Below, piece by piece: positions 19,043-28,252 of a stretch of 64,000 nt of DNA (within the stretch, counting starts at the first letter, position 1; each line of letters opens with the position of its first letter). The stretch lies in NCBI RefSeq assembly GCF_018449475.1, contig NZ_JAHCQH010000012.1, positions 164,876-228,875 on the forward strand. Reading direction: 5' to 3'. The DNA comes from Ancylobacter radicis. Lineage in GTDB: Bacteria; Pseudomonadota; Alphaproteobacteria; Rhizobiales; Xanthobacteraceae. Both the position numbers and the translations under genes were made by a program. A model generated the notes under the pieces. That model ran no database searches. It saw only the letters and a program-made list of their open reading frames with translations, and had not been told where the DNA came from.

Positions 19043-19885
19043 TCACGGCACCTGCGCCCGCGTCGGCTTGGCGCCCTTGTCGACCATGGGCTCGCTGACG
19101 AAGCTCTCGGCCTCGATCTGCGCGACGCCGAGCGCCGTGTTCACCGCCGCGCGGAACGGCACCAGCATGCGGGTGCCGGCGATCGGCGCTAGCCAGACGA
19201 ACATTTCCTTGTTGTTCATCATGTATTTGACGCCGCTCCGACTGGGCCGGTGACCGGCCACCGGGCGATAGGCGATGCGGCAGACCACGGTCGGACCGGA
19301 ATAACCCTTGTCCGCCGCCACATTCTCCATCCGCTCGAAGGAGAGCTGGAGATCATAGCGTTGGCGCCCGTCGAAGATGGACAGCACGCGCTCGCATGCC
19401 TTGGCCGACAGCGGCTCCTCGCCGCCCGGCACCAGGATGAGCGCCGCCGACATCGGATCGAGAATGTTCTTCTTGTCCTTCTCCGTCACCGGCACGCGGT
19501 CAGGCGCGTTGGAGACCGGCGGCTCGACCCGCATTTCGGTAACGGTGTCGTTGCTCATGACGAGGCGGATACCTTCCGCCTTGCGTTCGGTCTCCGCCTC
19601 CATGGCGAATGCCTTCGGCTGAAGCGCCCCGCGGGAAATCGCGCCGCGCGCGCCAGCCGTGCCCTTGCCGGCGGAAACAGCCTGCGCCACGCCGGTCAGG
19701 CGCGCGCTGCCCGAGGCCGTGTAGGAGCGGTCATCGATTTCCAGCAGCAGCGCGGCGCGGCCGAGTTCGAGGCCCGCCAGCGAAAGCGTGTAGCGCGCCT
19801 CAAGCCGCCCATCCGCGACAGCGGAGGTTGCCGCAACGCCGGAACCGGCGAGCGCAAGGAGCGCCGAGAGGCAATAGCGATGCAT
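19043..19885 (-). CDS. DUF3108 domain-containing periplasmic protein
   Basis: 280 aa. Signal peptide MHRYCLSALLALAGSGVAATSAVA is followed by RLEARYTLSLAGLELGRAALLLEI, the opening of the DUF3108 beta-rich fold, and by repeated antiparallel strands including VCRIAYRPVAGHRPSRSG. Function unknown; homologues are predicted envelope proteins. It lies upstream of the helicase in the same direction and divergent from rpmB, an arrangement I recall as common in Hyphomicrobiales. Confidence 0.82.
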   Translation of the reverse strand: MHRYCLSALLALAGSGVAATSAVADGRLEARYTLSLAGLELGRAALLLEIDDRSYTASGSARLTGVAQAVSAGKGTAGARGAISRGALQPKAFAMEAETERKAEGIRLVMSNDTVTEMRVEPPVSNAPDRVPVTEKDKKNILDPMSAALILVPGGEEPLSAKACERVLSIFDGRQRYDLQLSFERMENVAADKGYSGPTVVCRIAYRPVAGHRPSRSGVKYMMNNKEMFVWLAPIAGTRMLVPFRAAVNTALGVAQIEAESFVSEPMVDKGAKPTRAQVP

Positions 19886-20149
19886 GAAGACGCTGATCCC
19901 GAACCACGCGGCGAATCATTTCCGATTGCACCGAAACGTCATCTATCCCAGATTCCGATGGCGGCGGAACTGTGACTCCGCTCCTCACGAACGCGGCACG
20001 GGCCGGAGCAATGCGCGGCGGCGGCCTTGACGGGGCCGGGGGGCTTCCTTATAGGAGCGCACCTCTAATTCACCGATGCCGTATGCGGGATCGTCAGGCT
20101 GTTGTCATAAGCCTGCGGCGCAGCGGCTGCGAACTTAAGGAAGTCCACG

Positions 20150-20452
20150 ATGTCCCGTCGGTGCGAACTTACCGGGAAGGCGGTTCTGACCGGCAATCTC
20201 GTGAGCCACTCTAACCGCAAGACCCGTCGCCGGTTTCTGCCGAACCTGGTGAATGTCACGCTCACCAGCGACGTGCTGAAGCGGTCGGTGAAGCTGCGCG
20301 TGAGTGCCAACGCTCTCAAGACCGTCGATCACCGTGGCGGCCTCGACGCCTTCCTCGCGAAGGCCTCGATTGACGAGCTGTCGCCGAAGGCTGCCGATCT
20401 GAAGCGCGCCGTGGCCAAGGCCTCGGTCGCCGCCGCCGCCGCGGCCGCCTGA
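20150..20452 (+). CDS. rpmB: 50S ribosomal protein L28
   Basis: 100 aa: [33 protein letters not shown] is diagnostic of L28, as is [21 protein letters not shown]. The start at ATG 20150 has TAAGGAA at 20136-20142 as ribosome site. The C-terminal Ala-rich tail is typical of alphaproteobacterial L28. The 264 bases between it and the DUF3108 gene hold no other gene and must contain both divergent promoters. Confidence 0.97.
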   Translation: MSRRCELTGKAVLTGNLVSHSNRKTRRRFLPNLVNVTLTSDVLKRSVKLRVSANALKTVDHRGGLDAFLAKASIDELSPKAADLKRAVAKASVAAAAAAA

Positions 20453-20457
20453 TTGCG

Positions 20458-21087
20458 ATGAAGATTGCCGGCACCGAGGTCTCGGGCGTAAGCCTCGCCA
20501 TTCCCGTCGTCGCCATGATGGCGGTGGTGGCGGCCTCGAATGTGCTGGTCCAGCATCCGGTTGAGTATTTCGGCCTTGCCGAAGTGCTCACCTGGGGTGC
20601 CTTCACATACCCGCTGGCCTTTCTCGTCAACGACCTGACCAACCGCCGCTTCGGCCCTGCCGTGACGCGGCAGGTGGTCTATGCCGGTTTCGCGCTGGCG
20701 GTCGTTCTGTCGATCTGGCTGGCGACGCCGCGCATCGCGCTGGCGTCCGGCTCGGCTTTCCTGGTCGGTCAGCTCCTCGACATCGGCGTGTTCAACCGCC
20801 TGCGCCGCCTGAGCTGGTGGCACGCCCCGCTGGCCGGCAGCCTGCTCGGCTCGGCGCTCGACACGGTGCTGTTCTTCTCGCTGGCCTTTGCCGGCGATGC
20901 CGACATGTCCTTCCCGGTGACCTATGCCGCGACCGGCATCACCGTCCCGCTCTGGGTTGGCCTCGGCTTCTTCGATTTCCTGGTCAAGGTTGGCTGCGCG
21001 CTGCTGGCGCTCATCCCCTATGGCGCGCTGATGGGCTGGCTGAAGCCCTGGAACGGCGCGCCGGCCACCGGCCCGCTCGCCCGCTGA
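20458..21087 (+). CDS. queuosine precursor transporter (YhhQ/VUT family)
   Basis: 209 aa with about six membrane helices. Diagnostic segments are WGAFTYPLAFLVNDLTNRRFGPAVTRQVVY (about 42-71) and GSAFLVGQLLDIGVFNRLRR (about 100-119), followed by GSLLGSALDTVLFFSLAF. YhhQ imports preQ0/preQ1 for tRNA queuosine synthesis. It starts five bases after rpmB and is probably cotranscribed with it. Confidence 0.9.
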   Translation: MKIAGTEVSGVSLAIPVVAMMAVVAASNVLVQHPVEYFGLAEVLTWGAFTYPLAFLVNDLTNRRFGPAVTRQVVYAGFALAVVLSIWLATPRIALASGSAFLVGQLLDIGVFNRLRRLSWWHAPLAGSLLGSALDTVLFFSLAFAGDADMSFPVTYAATGITVPLWVGLGFFDFLVKVGCALLALIPYGALMGWLKPWNGAPATGPLAR

Positions 21088-21111
21088 GCCGCCGCACCGT
21101 CTCTCTCCATC

Positions 21112-22125
21112 TCATTCGACGACCGCGAAACGCAACAACACCGTGCGCTGGACCGGCGAGAAATTGTCGTCCGACATCAGCGTGATGACGAGTTCGCCCG
21201 CCGCGTTGCGGTGGAGGCCGATGGCTTCCATGTTGTCGATGGCAGCCGCGCGATTGACCTCGATCAGCGTCTGCCCCTCAATGACCGCCCCGTCGCGGAT
21301 ATCGGCCAGCGGAAAACGCCGCATCCGCATGGCGACCCCGCGCAGCGGATCATAGCGGCGCTCCAGCAGATAGACCTGCCCGTCATCGGAGATCGCCGCA
21401 TCGGTGGCGGAAAAGCCGTCAATGCGGGTGATGGAAAAGCGCCCGATCCGGTGGGGCTTGGCCAGCGGATCGAACAGGAAGCCCGGCAGCACCGCCGGAT
21501 CGTCCGGGCTCTGCTCGGCAATGACGATAATCGCGCTGCCGGTGCCCGCCGGCGGCGCCAGCACGACCTCGGGGCCCTCATTGCTGCCGAGCCGGGACAG
21601 TTCCGGGTCGGAGATCAGCCGCGCGCCAGGCGCCTCCAGCGTGTTCGCCGCCGGAAAGCTCCAGACCTCCTGCCGCCGCTCGATGCCGACGACATAGCCG
21701 GAGGGCGTGCGCGCCAGCGATTCCACGTCGCCGCGCCCCTCGCGCTCCAGCGTCCGCCCCTTGCCGGCCAGCATCGGCGCCATCCGCGCGCCGCTGATGC
21801 CGGTCGGGCGATCCGCCTCGGCCTCAATGCGCCCCGTAAGCCACATGCCCTTGTCGGTGACGGCCAGAAAACCCGCGCCGTCCGGCTGCATCACCAGGCC
21901 GGAAATCCCGCCGAAATCGGGCGACGGTGACGAGAGCACCAGCCCGCCGCGAAACTCCAGCGGGCCGAAGCGCCGCGCCCCGCCCGGCTCGAAACGCTCG
22001 ACCGGGATCGGCGTCGCGCGCACCTCGATCGGCATCGGCTCGGTGAAGGCGGGTGTGGACAGCAGCAGCAGTGCCGCCAGAACGGCCCGCCAGGGCGTGT
22101 GCGTGAAACGCGCGGGATTGCTCAT
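21112..22125 (-). CDS. esterase-like activity of phytase family protein (secreted)
   Basis: 337 aa from ATG 22125. Signal peptide (TPWRAVLAALLLLSTPAFTEP), then a beta-propeller-like domain with FGGISGLVMQPDGAGFLAVTDKG, ISDDGQVYLLERRYDP and the C-terminal LITLMSDDNFS-type strand (VITLMSDDNFSPVQRTVLL). This matches the phytase-like esterase family (PF13449). The substrate is unknown. Its start overlaps the cytochrome b561 stop by four bases, so the two are coupled. Confidence 0.85.
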   Translation of the reverse strand: MSNPARFTHTPWRAVLAALLLLSTPAFTEPMPIEVRATPIPVERFEPGGARRFGPLEFRGGLVLSSPSPDFGGISGLVMQPDGAGFLAVTDKGMWLTGRIEAEADRPTGISGARMAPMLAGKGRTLEREGRGDVESLARTPSGYVVGIERRQEVWSFPAANTLEAPGARLISDPELSRLGSNEGPEVVLAPPAGTGSAIIVIAEQSPDDPAVLPGFLFDPLAKPHRIGRFSITRIDGFSATDAAISDDGQVYLLERRYDPLRGVAMRMRRFPLADIRDGAVIEGQTLIEVNRAAAIDNMEAIGLHRNAAGELVITLMSDDNFSPVQRTVLLRFAVVE

Positions 22126-22607
22126 GGCAGGCTCCGGGACGGCGGCAGCATCCGCAGCAGCAACCCGTCGCGGCGCAGGAAATGGTGCCAGAGCGCGGCG
22201 CCCACATGCACGAGAACGAGGCCCGCGATGACATAGGCCAGCGCGACATGGATGCGCCCGGTGCCCAGGCTCTTGCCATAGGCCGTGGTGGTCAACGCGC
22301 CGAGCACCGGCTGGATCAGGATCGCCAGATAGAGCAGGCCATGGGTGGCATGGGCGGCCATGTGCTGCCAGCGCGGCATGCCGACGGGCAGCGGCGGCGC
22401 GCGATGGGTAAGCCGCCAGCCGATTCGCAGCAGCGCCAGCGCCAGCACGGCATAGCCGGCGATCAGATGGGTGCGGAACAGATAGAAGCGCGGATCCGTT
22501 CCACGCTCGAAATAGCCCCATCCCCAGCCGGTGGCGAACTGAACGAGAATGAGCGCGGCCATGGTCCAGTGCAGGGTGCGGGCGACGCGGTCATAGCAGG
22601 CGGGCAT
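22122..22607 (-). CDS. cytochrome b561-type di-heme membrane protein
   Basis: 161 aa from ATG 22607 (MPACYDRVARTLHWTMAALILVQF). Four membrane helices carry the expected heme-ligand histidines: LHW in helix 1, FRTHLIAGY in helix 2, ATHGLLYL in helix 3 and RIHVALAYVIAGLVLVHV in helix 4. These YceJ/CybB-like proteins move electrons from ubiquinol or act as superoxide:quinone oxidoreductases. It is coupled to the secreted esterase-like protein; whether they act together is unknown. Confidence 0.88.
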   Translation of the reverse strand: MPACYDRVARTLHWTMAALILVQFATGWGWGYFERGTDPRFYLFRTHLIAGYAVLALALLRIGWRLTHRAPPLPVGMPRWQHMAAHATHGLLYLAILIQPVLGALTTTAYGKSLGTGRIHVALAYVIAGLVLVHVGAALWHHFLRRDGLLLRMLPPSRSLP

Positions 22608-22739
22608 AGGACATCCGGCGGTCGAATCGAGGTGAAGGCTTGCCCGCATATTGCGACGCCGACGACTTCCGTGTCATGTCAGACGAGCCGCCCCCGACGT
22701 GGACGGTTTGCAGGCATGACGCTTCGGGAGGCAGACAGG

Positions 22740-23507
22740 GTGGCACGCCCCACAATATCGGAGCGCGCCTCCAGCACCGCCGCCGGAAACGAGCTCCCGG
22801 CAGACGAGGCGGATGCGGCTCAGGAGAGCCTTACCGGGCGCCCACGGCCCGCCCGCAAGAGCTCCCGCTCGGCCGAGCCGCGCACCCCGCGCCGGCGCAA
22901 ACGGATCGAGGCCAAGCGCACGGCCATTCTCGATGCCGCGCTGGCGCTGTTCTCGCGCCACGGCCTGCACGGCACCAGCGTGGAGCAGATCGCCGAGCTG
23001 GCGGCCGTGTCCAAGACCAATCTGTTCTATTATTTCGGCTCGAAGGATGAGGTCTATGTCGCGGTCCTGAGCCGGCTGCTCGACCAGTGGCTCGATCCGC
23101 TGCGCAGCCTCGATCTCGACAGCGACCCGGTGGCCGGGATCGGCGAGTATATCCGCCGCAAGATCCTGTTCTCGCGCACCCATCCCGAAGCCTCGCGGCT
23201 GTTCTGTTTCGAGATCGTGCAGGGCGCGCCGCTGCTGCGCCGTGAACTCGAAACCTCGCTGAAGCAGCTGGTGGAGGCCAAGGCCGAGGTGATCCGCGCC
23301 TGGACGGCGGCCGGGCGGCTCGCCCCCGTGGACCCGCATCACCTGATCTTCGCCATCTGGGCGACCACCCAGCATTATGCGGATTTCGCGTCCCAGATCG
23401 ATGCACTGCTCGATACGGGGCTGGACGACGAGGCCTTTGCGGAAGAGGCTGCACGCAACATACAACGCATCATCCTCGACGGCATACGCGTGCGCGCCGA
23501 CCGCTGA
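22740..23507 (+). CDS. TetR family regulator, RutR-type
   Basis: About 255 aa. A basic, low-complexity N-terminal 55 residues precedes the TetR helix-turn-helix (AILDAALALFSRHGLHGTSVEQIAELAAVSKTNLFYYF). The C-terminal domain is strikingly like RutR: EASRLFCFEIVQGAPLL, and AWTAAGRLAPVDPHHLIFAIWATTQHYADF. RutR senses uracil and thymine and controls pyrimidine and purine metabolism. GTG 22740 has GGGAGG eight bases upstream; ATG 22716 is an in-frame alternative. No rut genes are in the window. Confidence 0.83.
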   Translation: MARPTISERASSTAAGNELPADEADAAQESLTGRPRPARKSSRSAEPRTPRRRKRIEAKRTAILDAALALFSRHGLHGTSVEQIAELAAVSKTNLFYYFGSKDEVYVAVLSRLLDQWLDPLRSLDLDSDPVAGIGEYIRRKILFSRTHPEASRLFCFEIVQGAPLLRRELETSLKQLVEAKAEVIRAWTAAGRLAPVDPHHLIFAIWATTQHYADFASQIDALLDTGLDDEAFAEEAARNIQRIILDGIRVRADR

Positions 23508-23532
23508 AGATCGGGGAATCCAGGGAGCCGTC

Positions 23533-24183
23533 ATGCCGTCCCGGCCATTGCACCGCCGCCAGGTCCTGCGTTCCGGGGCCATCGCCTCGATCGGCGCGCT
23601 GTTTGCTGCGCCCTTCGTCACCTCCGGCGTGCTCACCGCGAAGACGCTGGATGTGGACGCGCTGCTGTTCGACCCGGAAGCGCCGACCGGCGGCAACCCC
23701 AAGGGCGACGTCACCATCGTCGCCTTTTTCGACTATAATTGCGGGTATTGCCGCAAGGCCGCCCCGGCCTTGGCCAAGCTGCTGCGCGAGGACGGCAATG
23801 TCCGCCTCGTCTACAAGGACTGGCCGATCCTTTCGGAAAGCTCGGTGGTGGCGGCGCAGCTCGCTTTGGCGGCCAAGTATCAGGGCCGCTACGAACTCGC
23901 CCACGCGACGCTGATGAACACGCCGCTGCGCGGGCAGAGCGACCGCATCGCCGAAACGCTGCAGAAGGCCGGGATCGACCGCAAGCGCCTCTCCGCCGAC
24001 CTTCGCACCCATGGCGAGGCCATCGGCGCGCTGCTGAAGCGCAACAATGAGCAGGCCGAGGCGCTCGAATTGCCGGGAACGCCGGTCTATCTGGTTGGCC
24101 CCTTCAAGGTCGCGGCGGCACTCGATTATGCGGGTTTCGTCGGCGTCGTCGAGGACGCCCGCAACCGCGCCAAGGGCAAGTAG
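23533..24183 (+). CDS. DsbA family thiol oxidoreductase with Tat-type signal
   Basis: 216 aa from ATG 23533 with CAGGGAG upstream. The N terminus LHRRQVLRSGAIASIGALFAAPFV looks like a twin-arginine signal (RRQVL plus hydrophobic stretch). The thioredoxin-like DsbA domain follows, with active site NCGYCRK at about residues 72-78 and the cis-Pro loop LPGTPVYLVG. It lies 25 bases after the RutR-like gene. A role in periplasmic disulfide chemistry is expected; the Tat route would mean export after folding. Confidence 0.85.
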   Translation: MPSRPLHRRQVLRSGAIASIGALFAAPFVTSGVLTAKTLDVDALLFDPEAPTGGNPKGDVTIVAFFDYNCGYCRKAAPALAKLLREDGNVRLVYKDWPILSESSVVAAQLALAAKYQGRYELAHATLMNTPLRGQSDRIAETLQKAGIDRKRLSADLRTHGEAIGALLKRNNEQAEALELPGTPVYLVGPFKVAAALDYAGFVGVVEDARNRAKGK

Positions 24184-24294
24184 CCCTCCCTGCCGTCATC
24201 CTGCCTGACCACCGGCAGCGCGAGGCCGCCGGGACCGTTGCGCCCGCGCGGGCGCATTGCCTGATCCGATTCCACAGCGGCACGGGATAGGATT

Positions 24295-24538
24295 TTACGA
24301 TGTTGAGGATTATCTAAAGTAATCATTTGTCGGCGATGATCTAAGACAATAAAACCGGCGTATCGGCTATGTATGCCTATTAATTGTATAAATATTTATG
24401 ATCTAGTTGATAAAAATAAGTAATTTAATCTGATTATTTGAACGGCGATTGCTCTTATTACCTGCTTTCAGAATGAGCATACGGAGTTCTACGTAACCCA
24501 TCTGCATCTGAAAACCTGATCTGGCACGGCATCTGCAA
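24295..24538 (+). promoter_or_regulatory. AT-rich leader with sigma-54 promoter match upstream of TRAP operon
   Basis: The 402 bases between dsbA-like and dctP-like genes contain no gene. About 24295-24470 is conspicuously AT-rich compared with its surroundings, with runs such as TTAATTGTATAAATATTTA. At 24522-24538 TGGCACGGCATCTGCAA matches the sigma-54 pattern TGGCACG-N4-TTGC with one mismatch and the exact GG-N10-GC spacing. The start codon is 48 bases downstream. The AT-rich part would suit an IHF bend and an upstream enhancer-binding protein site, but I cannot point to a clear IHF consensus. Confidence 0.65.
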
Positions 24539-24585
24539 AGGATGCTCTGTCTTTTCTCAGCGTCACATCAGCAAGGATGGGGAAC

Positions 24586-25584
24586 ATGCCTGCACTCACC
24601 TCTCTCTCGCGGCGCGTCGCCATCGGCGCGGTTGCAGCGGCGCTCGGCCTCAGTGCCCTCGCCTCGCCGGTCCTCGCGCAGACCAAGATGCGGCTCGCGG
24701 TCGAAACCAATAGCGGCGATCCGCTGAACATCATGCTCGCCAATTTCCGCGATGCGCTGGCCAAGTCCGCCGGCAGCGACGTCACCATCGAGTTCTTCGA
24801 GGGCGGCGCGCTGGGCGACGAGACGGCGCTGATGGAACTGATCCGTGCCGGTGAAGTGCAGGTCGTGCCGATGGGCTCGGACGTGGTGACGCTCGACAAG
24901 GGCTTCTCCGTGCTCGACACGCCCTTCCTGTTCGCCGACAAGGCCAGCGCCCGCGCGGCCTTTGACGGCGCATTCGGCGCGCTGCTGGCGGAATCCCTGC
25001 GCAAGAAGGCGGGGCTGGAAGTGCTGGCCTTCGGGGAACTCGGCTTCCGCACCATCTCGACCACCAACAAGCAGATCAACACGCCGGCCGACCTCAAGGG
25101 CCTGAAAATCCGCACCCCCGGCAGCCCGACGCGCATCCTCGCCTTCAAGACGCTCGGCGCCGCCCCGACCCCCATGCCGCTCGGCGAGGTCTATATGGCG
25201 CTCAAGCAGGGCGCGCTGGACGGGCAGGAAAATCCGCTCTCGGTGATCAAGGACTTCTCCTTCTTCGAGGTGCAGAAATACATCGCGCTCACCAACCACG
25301 TGTACACGCCGATCACCCTCGCCATGAACGGGGCGGCCTATGACGCTCTCTCGCCCGAGCTCAAGGCCAAGGTGAAGGAGGCCGCCAAGGCCGGCGCCGC
25401 CGCGACCCGCAAGGTCTCCGACGACAGCGACGCGCGCCTCGTCGACGAGTTCAAGGCCAAGGGCGTGACCGTGACGACGCCGGACCTTGCCGCCTTCCGC
25501 AAGGCCGCCGAGCCGGTGAAGGGCGAGATCGCCAAGGTCGTCGGCCCGGACCTCATGACCAAGCTCGAGGCGTCGCTGAAATGA
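24586..25584 (+). CDS. TRAP transporter periplasmic substrate-binding protein, DctP family
   Basis: 332 aa from ATG 24586 with AAGGA eight bases ahead. A signal peptide ends at about VLAQ. DctP hallmarks are FRTISTTNKQINTPADLKGLKIRTPGSPTRILAFKTLGAAPTPMPLGEVYMALKQGALDGQENP (split across residues about 148-212) with the conserved arginine of KIRTPGS that salt-bridges a carboxylate substrate. It is the first gene of dctP / isomerase-like / dctQ / dctM, so the ligand is probably a small organic acid. Confidence 0.92.
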   Translation: MPALTSLSRRVAIGAVAAALGLSALASPVLAQTKMRLAVETNSGDPLNIMLANFRDALAKSAGSDVTIEFFEGGALGDETALMELIRAGEVQVVPMGSDVVTLDKGFSVLDTPFLFADKASARAAFDGAFGALLAESLRKKAGLEVLAFGELGFRTISTTNKQINTPADLKGLKIRTPGSPTRILAFKTLGAAPTPMPLGEVYMALKQGALDGQENPLSVIKDFSFFEVQKYIALTNHVYTPITLAMNGAAYDALSPELKAKVKEAAKAGAAATRKVSDDSDARLVDEFKAKGVTVTTPDLAAFRKAAEPVKGEIAKVVGPDLMTKLEASLK

Positions 25585-26375
25585 GCGTTCCCACAGGTGC
25601 CGAGGCCAGCGCGGGCTTCCGTTACGACGGCTACGGAACGCTCGGTCGGCTGGGCCTCATCTACATCGCCTCCAGCATCGTCATGGACGCCGAATGGGCG
25701 GCCATGGCGGCGCCGGGCCTGTCGGTTCACACCACGCGCGTGCGCCTGCCGAAGGTGACGCTCGAAGGCATCGACCAGATGATGAACGCGCCGGAGCTGG
25801 AGCAATCCGCCCGGCTCGTCGGGTCCGCGCCGATCGACGTGCTGTGCTTTGGCGGCACCAGCGCCTCCTTCGTCTATGGCACCGCCTATGACAAGGCGCT
25901 GATCGGACGGATGGAGGGCTGGGCGCCGGGGGTGAAGGCGACTACCGCCTCCACTGCCTCGCTCGCGGCACTCGCCGCGGTGAAGGCCGGGCCGGTGGCG
26001 CTGGCGACACCCTATGTCGACGCCATCCACCAGCGGGCGATCAACTTCCTCGAATCGAACGGCCATCCGGTTCTCAACAGCGGCAATCTCGGCATTGACG
26101 AGGATTGGGCGCTGGCCGAGGTGCCGCTGGAGAAGGTGTTCGACCATGTGGTCGCCTGCGACCACCCGGAGGCGGCCGCCATCTTCATCTCCTGCACCAA
26201 TTTCCGCTCCTGTGGCGTGATCGAGGCGCTGGAGACCGCGCTCGGCAAGCCGGTGATCTCGGCGGTGCAGGCCTCGTTCTGGCATTGCCTGGAAGTGGCG
26301 GACATCAACGGCGCCCGCCCCGGCTATGGCCGGCTGTTCGAGCGCCGCCTCGCCCCGCAGGAGACGGGCCCATGA
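25581..26375 (+). CDS. Asp/Glu racemase superfamily enzyme (maleate isomerase / arylmalonate decarboxylase-like)
   Basis: 264 aa, overlapping dctP by four bases (ATGA) and dctQ by four bases. Two-domain racemase fold with the paired nucleophile positions: the first Cys in DVLCFGGTSASFVYG (about residue 90) and the second in IFISCTNFRSCGVIEALE (about 203). A Thr/Asn after the second Cys resembles maleate cis-trans isomerases. Being embedded within the TRAP genes implies it acts on the imported acid. Isomerase, racemase or decarboxylase chemistry cannot be told apart from sequence alone. Confidence 0.82.
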   Translation: MSVPTGAEASAGFRYDGYGTLGRLGLIYIASSIVMDAEWAAMAAPGLSVHTTRVRLPKVTLEGIDQMMNAPELEQSARLVGSAPIDVLCFGGTSASFVYGTAYDKALIGRMEGWAPGVKATTASTASLAALAAVKAGPVALATPYVDAIHQRAINFLESNGHPVLNSGNLGIDEDWALAEVPLEKVFDHVVACDHPEAAAIFISCTNFRSCGVIEALETALGKPVISAVQASFWHCLEVADINGARPGYGRLFERRLAPQETGP

Positions 26376-26911
26376 CCTTCAACCTCCCCCGTGCGCACCT
26401 CGCACTGTCCGAGCGGACAGGACGCATACCGGCGCTCGCCCTCCTCTCCTGGCTCGTCGAGACGGCCGGCGTGGTGCTGATGGCGGGGCTCGCTTTGCTC
26501 GTTCTCGCCAATGCGACCGGCCGCTATTTCTTCGCGAGCCCGCTGCCCTGGACCGAGGAAGTGGTCTCCATCCTGCTGGTCTGGATCGCCGCGATCGGCG
26601 TGACGCTCGCCGCCGGGCGCGGCGCGCTGGTTGGCTGCGAGATTCTCACCAGCCGGCTGCGGCCGAGGCAGGCCCGCACGCTGGGGCGCGCGATCAGCTT
26701 CGTCAGCGCCCTGATGATGCTGATCGTCGCCTGGTATGCGTGGCGCTACATGGGCGTGTTCGGGCGGGACACGACCCCGCTGCTCGACATTCCCAAATCC
26801 TGGCTGTCCGGCGGGTTGCTCGCCGCCGCGCTGGGAATGGCGATGGCCTTTCTCTACCGAACGATCATGCCGCAGGATCCCGACCGGCTCGCCCGCGAGG
26901 TGACGCCATGA
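26372..26911 (+). CDS. TRAP transporter small permease, DctQ family
   Basis: 179 aa with four membrane helices. NATGRYFFASPLPWTEEVVSILLVWIAAIGVTLAAGRGALVGCEIL (about 48-92) contains the DctQ signature (RYxF..PLPWTEE). It joins DctM to form the membrane complex. It starts inside the stop of the isomerase-like gene and ends inside the start of dctM, so all four genes are translationally coupled. Confidence 0.92.
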   Translation: MTFNLPRAHLALSERTGRIPALALLSWLVETAGVVLMAGLALLVLANATGRYFFASPLPWTEEVVSILLVWIAAIGVTLAAGRGALVGCEILTSRLRPRQARTLGRAISFVSALMMLIVAWYAWRYMGVFGRDTTPLLDIPKSWLSGGLLAAALGMAMAFLYRTIMPQDPDRLAREVTP

Positions 26912-28194
26912 TGCTGGCCCTCGCCGGCGGCTCGCTCGCCCTGCTCTGCGCGCTGGTGGTGATCGGCTTTCCGATCATCCTCGCGCTCATCGCCGCCGTG
27001 CTGATGTTCCTGTGGATCAGCGGCGGCTGGGTGCTCGCCTTGCCGCAGCAGACGCTTACCGGGGTGGCCGACTACATCCTCGTCACCCTGCCGCTGTTCA
27101 TTCTGGCCGGCGGCATCATGAACAATGGCGGCATCGCCAAGCGGCTGTTCGACTTCGCGGTGGCGCTGGTCGGCTGGATGCGCGGCGGCCTCGCCCATGT
27201 CGACGTGCTCACTTCCATCTTGTTCGGCGGCATGATCGGCACCTCGGTGGCCGATCTCGCCGGCACCGGCTCCGTCACCATCCCGCACCTCAAGAAGAAC
27301 GGCTATCCCGGCCCCTTCGCGGCCGCGGTGACGGCGACCTCCTCGGGAATCGGCGTGCTGATCCCGCCCTCCTCGCCGATGATCCTCTATTCGGCGGTGA
27401 CGGGAACCTCGCTCGGCGCCCTGTTCCTCGCCGGCGTGGTGCCGGGCCTGCTGATGGGCGGCATGATGATGGGCGTCATCTCATGGCTCGCCCGCAAGCA
27501 TGGCTGGGGCACCGCCGGACCGTTCCTGCCGCGCGAGGTGCTGCGCACCGGCAAGCGGGCCATCCTGCCGCTCGGCCTGCCGGCCTTCATCCTCATCAGC
27601 CTGCTCTCGGGTGTCTGCACGCCGAGCGAGGCCGGCGCCTTCGCCCTCGCCTATGCGTTCATCCTGTCCAAATTCGTCTACCGCTCGATCAGCTGGACGG
27701 AGCTGCGCAAGGTCACGGTGGACGGGGTGATCATGACCGGCGAGGTGCTGATCGTCGTCGGCTTCTCCACAGCGCTCGGCTGGGCGCTGTCACAGGCCAA
27801 GGTCCCGGTCGCGCTGGCGGACGGGTTGCAGCTGCTGTTCCCCTTCGAAGCGCCGACGCTGAAGCTTCTGGTTCTGCTGCTGCTCGCCCTGATCGCCGGC
27901 ATGGTGCTCGACCCGCTCATTCCGATGATCATGCCGATCCTGCTGCCTTCGCTGATCGCGATGCAGGTGGACCTCGTCCATTTCGGCGTGCTGATCGTGG
28001 TGACGGTGGTGATCGGCCAGATCACCCCGCCGGTCGCCATCGCGATCCTGGTCTCCGCCAAGATCGCACGCGAGGACGTGGTGCATGTATTCCGCGCCAA
28101 CATGCCGTTCTTCTTCGGCATGGTGGCGTTCCTCATCCTGCTCACGGCCGTGCCGTGGCTCTCGACGGGGCTGCCGTCTCTGATGGCGGATTAA
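26908..28194 (+). CDS. TRAP transporter large permease, DctM family
   Basis: 428 aa, twelve or so hydrophobic helices. DctM motifs include LPLFILAGGIMNNGGIAKRLFDF, LFGGMIGTSVADLAGTGSVTIPHLKKNGY and IPPSSPMILYSAVTG. Energy coupling is by Na+ or H+ gradient. It is the last gene of the operon, followed 14 bases later by a strong hairpin terminator. Confidence 0.94.
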   Translation: MMLALAGGSLALLCALVVIGFPIILALIAAVLMFLWISGGWVLALPQQTLTGVADYILVTLPLFILAGGIMNNGGIAKRLFDFAVALVGWMRGGLAHVDVLTSILFGGMIGTSVADLAGTGSVTIPHLKKNGYPGPFAAAVTATSSGIGVLIPPSSPMILYSAVTGTSLGALFLAGVVPGLLMGGMMMGVISWLARKHGWGTAGPFLPREVLRTGKRAILPLGLPAFILISLLSGVCTPSEAGAFALAYAFILSKFVYRSISWTELRKVTVDGVIMTGEVLIVVGFSTALGWALSQAKVPVALADGLQLLFPFEAPTLKLLVLLLLALIAGMVLDPLIPMIMPILLPSLIAMQVDLVHFGVLIVVTVVIGQITPPVAIAILVSAKIAREDVVHVFRANMPFFFGMVAFLILLTAVPWLSTGLPSLMAD

Positions 28195-28208
28195 GGCGGG
28201 GACAAACG

Positions 28209-28237
28209 AAAAGGGCGCGCTTCTGGCGCGCCCTTTT
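28209..28237. terminator. bidirectional terminator between TRAP operon and semialdehyde dehydrogenase
   Basis: A 12-bp perfect stem AAAAGGGCGCGC / GCGCGCCCTTTT has loop TTCTG. The A and T runs at either side give it a U-tract in both directions, and it sits between two convergent genes. Confidence 0.88.
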
Positions 28238-28252
28238 GCATTTAAGAGAGGG

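Noticed and set aside
24184..24585. Looked for a RutR-type operator (TTGACCA-N2-TGGTCAA) that would link the RutR-like regulator to the TRAP operon
   Set aside because: No convincing match found, so no regulatory link between the two is claimed.
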